Positions 62,396 to 64,000 of a stretch of 64,000 nt of DNA are shown here, in pieces. Every line of letters starts with the position of its first letter. The first letter of the stretch is position 1. The stretch spans positions 62,001 to 126,000 of the forward strand of contig NZ_LGYH01000004.1 in the NCBI RefSeq assembly GCF_001308015.1, in the 5' to 3' direction. Below the pieces are notes generated by a model. The model was not told where the DNA came from. It saw only the letters and a list, made by a program, of their open reading frames with translations, and did no database searches. Source of the stretch: Neisseria sp. 83E34. GTDB lineage: Bacteria > Pseudomonadota > Gammaproteobacteria > Burkholderiales > Neisseriaceae. The translations under genes and the position numbers were made by a program.

Positions 62396-62429
62396 AATGC
62401 CTGTCTGAATCGTTTTTCAGACAGGCATT
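62396..62429. repeat. DUS inverted pair in the cysT leader
   Basis: DUS copies at 62398-62409 and 62416-62427 lie between the operator candidate and cysT, ending 14 bases before its start. A hairpin here would be in the leader RNA. Confidence 0.75.
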
Positions 62430-62442
62430 AAGATAAGGTGGA

Positions 62443-63273
62443 ATGATGCTGTTGTTGAAAACACAAACTGTTTTGCCCGGTTTCAAGCTTACACTTGGGT
62501 TGAGTATGCTGACGCTTTCTCTGATGGTGTTGATGCCGTTTGCCATGTTGGTTGTTGCGGTAACGGGCATGGGTTGGGCGGGTTTTGTGGAGCAAATTGC
62601 CGAACCGCGCACATTGGCTGCTGTGTGGCTGACTTTGAAAACCTCTTTTTTTGCGATGTTGGCCAATGTGGTGTTCGGTACTCTGGTAGCGTGGGTGTTG
62701 GTGCGTTACCGCTTTTGGGGAAAAGGGTTGGTAAATGCCTTGGTTGATCTGCCTTTTGCATTGCCTACCGCGGTAACCGGTGTAGCGCTGGCCACGCTTT
62801 ATGCACCCAACGGCTGGCTTGGTAGTTGGCTGGAACCTTTCGGTATCAAAGTGGCGTTTACGCCGCTTGGAATTTGGGTGGCACTAGTGGTAGTGAGCCT
62901 GCCGTTTATTGTTCGCTCCGTTCAGCCGGTGCTGGAAGAATTGTCTCCAGAATATGAAGAGGCAGCGGCATCTTTGGGGGCGAACCGTTTTACAGTGCTT
63001 TATCGCGTGCTATTGCCGGAAATTTCGCCTGCTTTGTTAACCGGTGCGGGTATGGCGTTTGCAAGGGCAACGGGTGAATATGGTTCTGTGATTTTTATTG
63101 CGGGAAACATTCCGATGGAATCGGAAATTCTGCCTTTGATTATTGCCGGCAAATTTGAGTTGTTTGATGTGAACGGAGCAAGTGCGGTAGCTTTGTTTAT
63201 GCTGGGTATTTCGTTTGTGATTTTATTTGCTTTGAATATTTGGCAATGGCATTTGAATAAGCGCGGGCGTTGA
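62443..63273 (+). CDS. cysT: Sulfate/thiosulfate ABC transporter permease CysT
   Basis: CysT (CysU) and CysW form the inner-membrane channel for sulfate and thiosulfate. The 276-residue product has six membrane helices and the coupling (EAA) motif EYEEAAASLGANRFTVLYRV. LPFALPTAVTGVALATLYAP is typical for this subfamily. Two ATGs stand together; AAGGTGG fits either. cysW follows after 22 bases. A palindrome and a DUS hairpin lie upstream. The ATPase and binding protein are outside the window. Confidence 0.92.
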   Translation: MMLLLKTQTVLPGFKLTLGLSMLTLSLMVLMPFAMLVVAVTGMGWAGFVEQIAEPRTLAAVWLTLKTSFFAMLANVVFGTLVAWVLVRYRFWGKGLVNALVDLPFALPTAVTGVALATLYAPNGWLGSWLEPFGIKVAFTPLGIWVALVVVSLPFIVRSVQPVLEELSPEYEEAAASLGANRFTVLYRVLLPEISPALLTGAGMAFARATGEYGSVIFIAGNIPMESEILPLIIAGKFELFDVNGASAVALFMLGISFVILFALNIWQWHLNKRGR

Positions 63274-63295
63274 GCCTGCTTTGCGGAGTAAGACT

Positions 63296-64000
63296 ATGAA
63301 TACAGCTAAAACCAATCCCCTTCTTACTGAGTCGCGTATTGTACGTTATGTCTTAATCGGCACTGCATTGTCGTTTCTTGGGCTGATGCTGGTGGTGCCT
63401 TTAGTTGCCGTGTTCTGGAACGCTCTGGAAAAAGGATGGCAGCTTTATCTTGCTGCGCTGACTGAGGCGGATGCTTTGCATGCGGTTAAGCTGACAGTGT
63501 TGATTGCGGCAATAGTGGTGCCGGTAAATATAGTCATAGGTATCGCGCTGGCTTGGCTGCTCACACGTTTTGATTTTCGCGGCAAGCAGCTGTTCACTAC
63601 ATTGTTGGACTTGCCTTTTTCTGTGTCGCCGGTAGTAGCGGGCTTGATGTTTGTACTTTTATTCGGTGCTAACAGTGTGATGGGGGCTTGGTTGGAGGCG
63701 CATGGTGTTCAGATTGTGTTTGCTTTGCCCGGGATGGTGTTGGCTACCTTGTTTGTAACTTTTCCGTTTGTGGCACGCGAGCTGATTCCTTTAATGCAAG
63801 CACAAGGCGATAGCGAAGAACAGGCCGCCTTGATTCTGGGGGCGAGCGGCTGGCAGATGTTTTGGCGCATTACTCTGCCTAATATCAAATGGGCGCTGCT
63901 TTACGGGATTATTCTGACTAATGCGCGTGCTATGGGTGAGTTTGGTGCGGTGAGCATGGTATCCGGCCATATCCGCGGACAGACTAATACACTACCTTTG
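63296..64000 (+). CDS. cysW: Sulfate ABC transporter permease CysW, N-terminal part
   Basis: The gene runs off the right edge after 235 codons. GGAG stands before the ATG. Membrane helices and LDLPFSVSPVVAGLMFVLLF and the coupling motif AALILGASGWQMFWRITLPN match CysW, the second permease subunit that pairs with CysT. It is co-transcribed with cysT. The visible part has no stop or frameshift. Confidence 0.93.
   Translation, partial: MNTAKTNPLLTESRIVRYVLIGTALSFLGLMLVVPLVAVFWNALEKGWQLYLAALTEADALHAVKLTVLIAAIVVPVNIVIGIALAWLLTRFDFRGKQLFTTLLDLPFSVSPVVAGLMFVLLFGANSVMGAWLEAHGVQIVFALPGMVLATLFVTFPFVARELIPLMQAQGDSEEQAALILGASGWQMFWRITLPNIKWALLYGIILTNARAMGEFGAVSMVSGHIRGQTNTLPL

Noticed and set aside
1-64000. 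CRISPR array, tRNA or rRNA genes, prophage or transposase
   Set aside because: The many 12-base repeats are uptake sequences with irregular spacing and no cas genes; I found no cloverleaf, rRNA segment, phage gene or transposase.

Overview
The window looks like the chromosome of a Neisseria species outside the meningococcus/gonococcus group. The strongest evidence is a 12-base word, TGCCTGTCTGAA, present about 60 times on both strands, mostly as inverted pairs just after genes. It is the DNA uptake sequence (DUS) variant known as TG-wadDUS, described for Neisseria wadsworthii and close relatives. The gene content agrees: ctpA-envC, yqgE-ruvX, pilU, a stand-alone FAD-domain MnmC, acnB and the NarX/NarL-type pair. 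I see no rRNA, tRNA, CRISPR array, prophage or complete insertion sequence. Small mobile-like DNA is limited to two MITE-like repeats.

Layout. Positions 1-5.7 kb hold a partial aminotransferase, potD, recD and the metPS amino-acid importer. From 6.0 to 11.5 kb there is a membrane-stress operon: a possible ribbon-helix-helix regulator, PspA, a Sel1-repeat protein, the OB-fold protein YqiJ, a small membrane protein and flotillin YqiK. It has a perfect palindrome at its promoter and a low-GC nuclease-like gene with an in-frame stop inserted in it. From 11.7 to 29.5 kb lie housekeeping and envelope genes: acnB, two M48 lipoproteins, a SIMPL protein, an aspartate/aromatic aminotransferase, cls, mnmC, a CoA-transferase, ychJ, rpsT, pldA, a DUF502 protein and aspS. 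From 29.5 to 35.4 kb come a low-GC AbrB-like gene, a Na/Pi symporter, a predicted three-domain lipid enzyme (ICMT-, PAP2- and Lgt-like), a neighbour of unknown function and an NlpC/P60 peptidase. From 35.4 to 40.6 kb a NarX/NarL-type two-component system stands divergent to moaD-moaE-mobA-moeA.

From 40.6 to 46 kb is a compact de novo NAD unit. An NrtR/NadQ-type regulator, a DJ-1/PfpI protein and nadC form one operon, divergent from nadA-nadB. One palindrome between them overlaps both predicted promoters. nadA and nadB each carry an exact DUS of a different dialect (AGGCCGTCTGAA), which suggests exchange with another Neisseria lineage. From 46 to 64 kb are a zinc-type CDF exporter, gph-recR, an AI-2E family protein, hemerythrin, YegP, a very Asp/Arg-rich lipoprotein, a GltB-like FMN enzyme, a ricin-fold lipoprotein, ctpA-envC, yqgE-ruvX, a YidB-like protein, argB, pilU, mtn and the start of the sulfate permease genes cysT-cysW.

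Most transcription units end in a hairpin made of two inverted DUS copies, so uptake sequences apparently double as terminators. The best candidates for new biology are the palindrome-controlled PspA/flotillin operon, the ICMT-PAP2-Lgt fusion with its neighbour, and the NAD unit with its shared operator. All functional assignments come from reading motifs and context; no database search was run.
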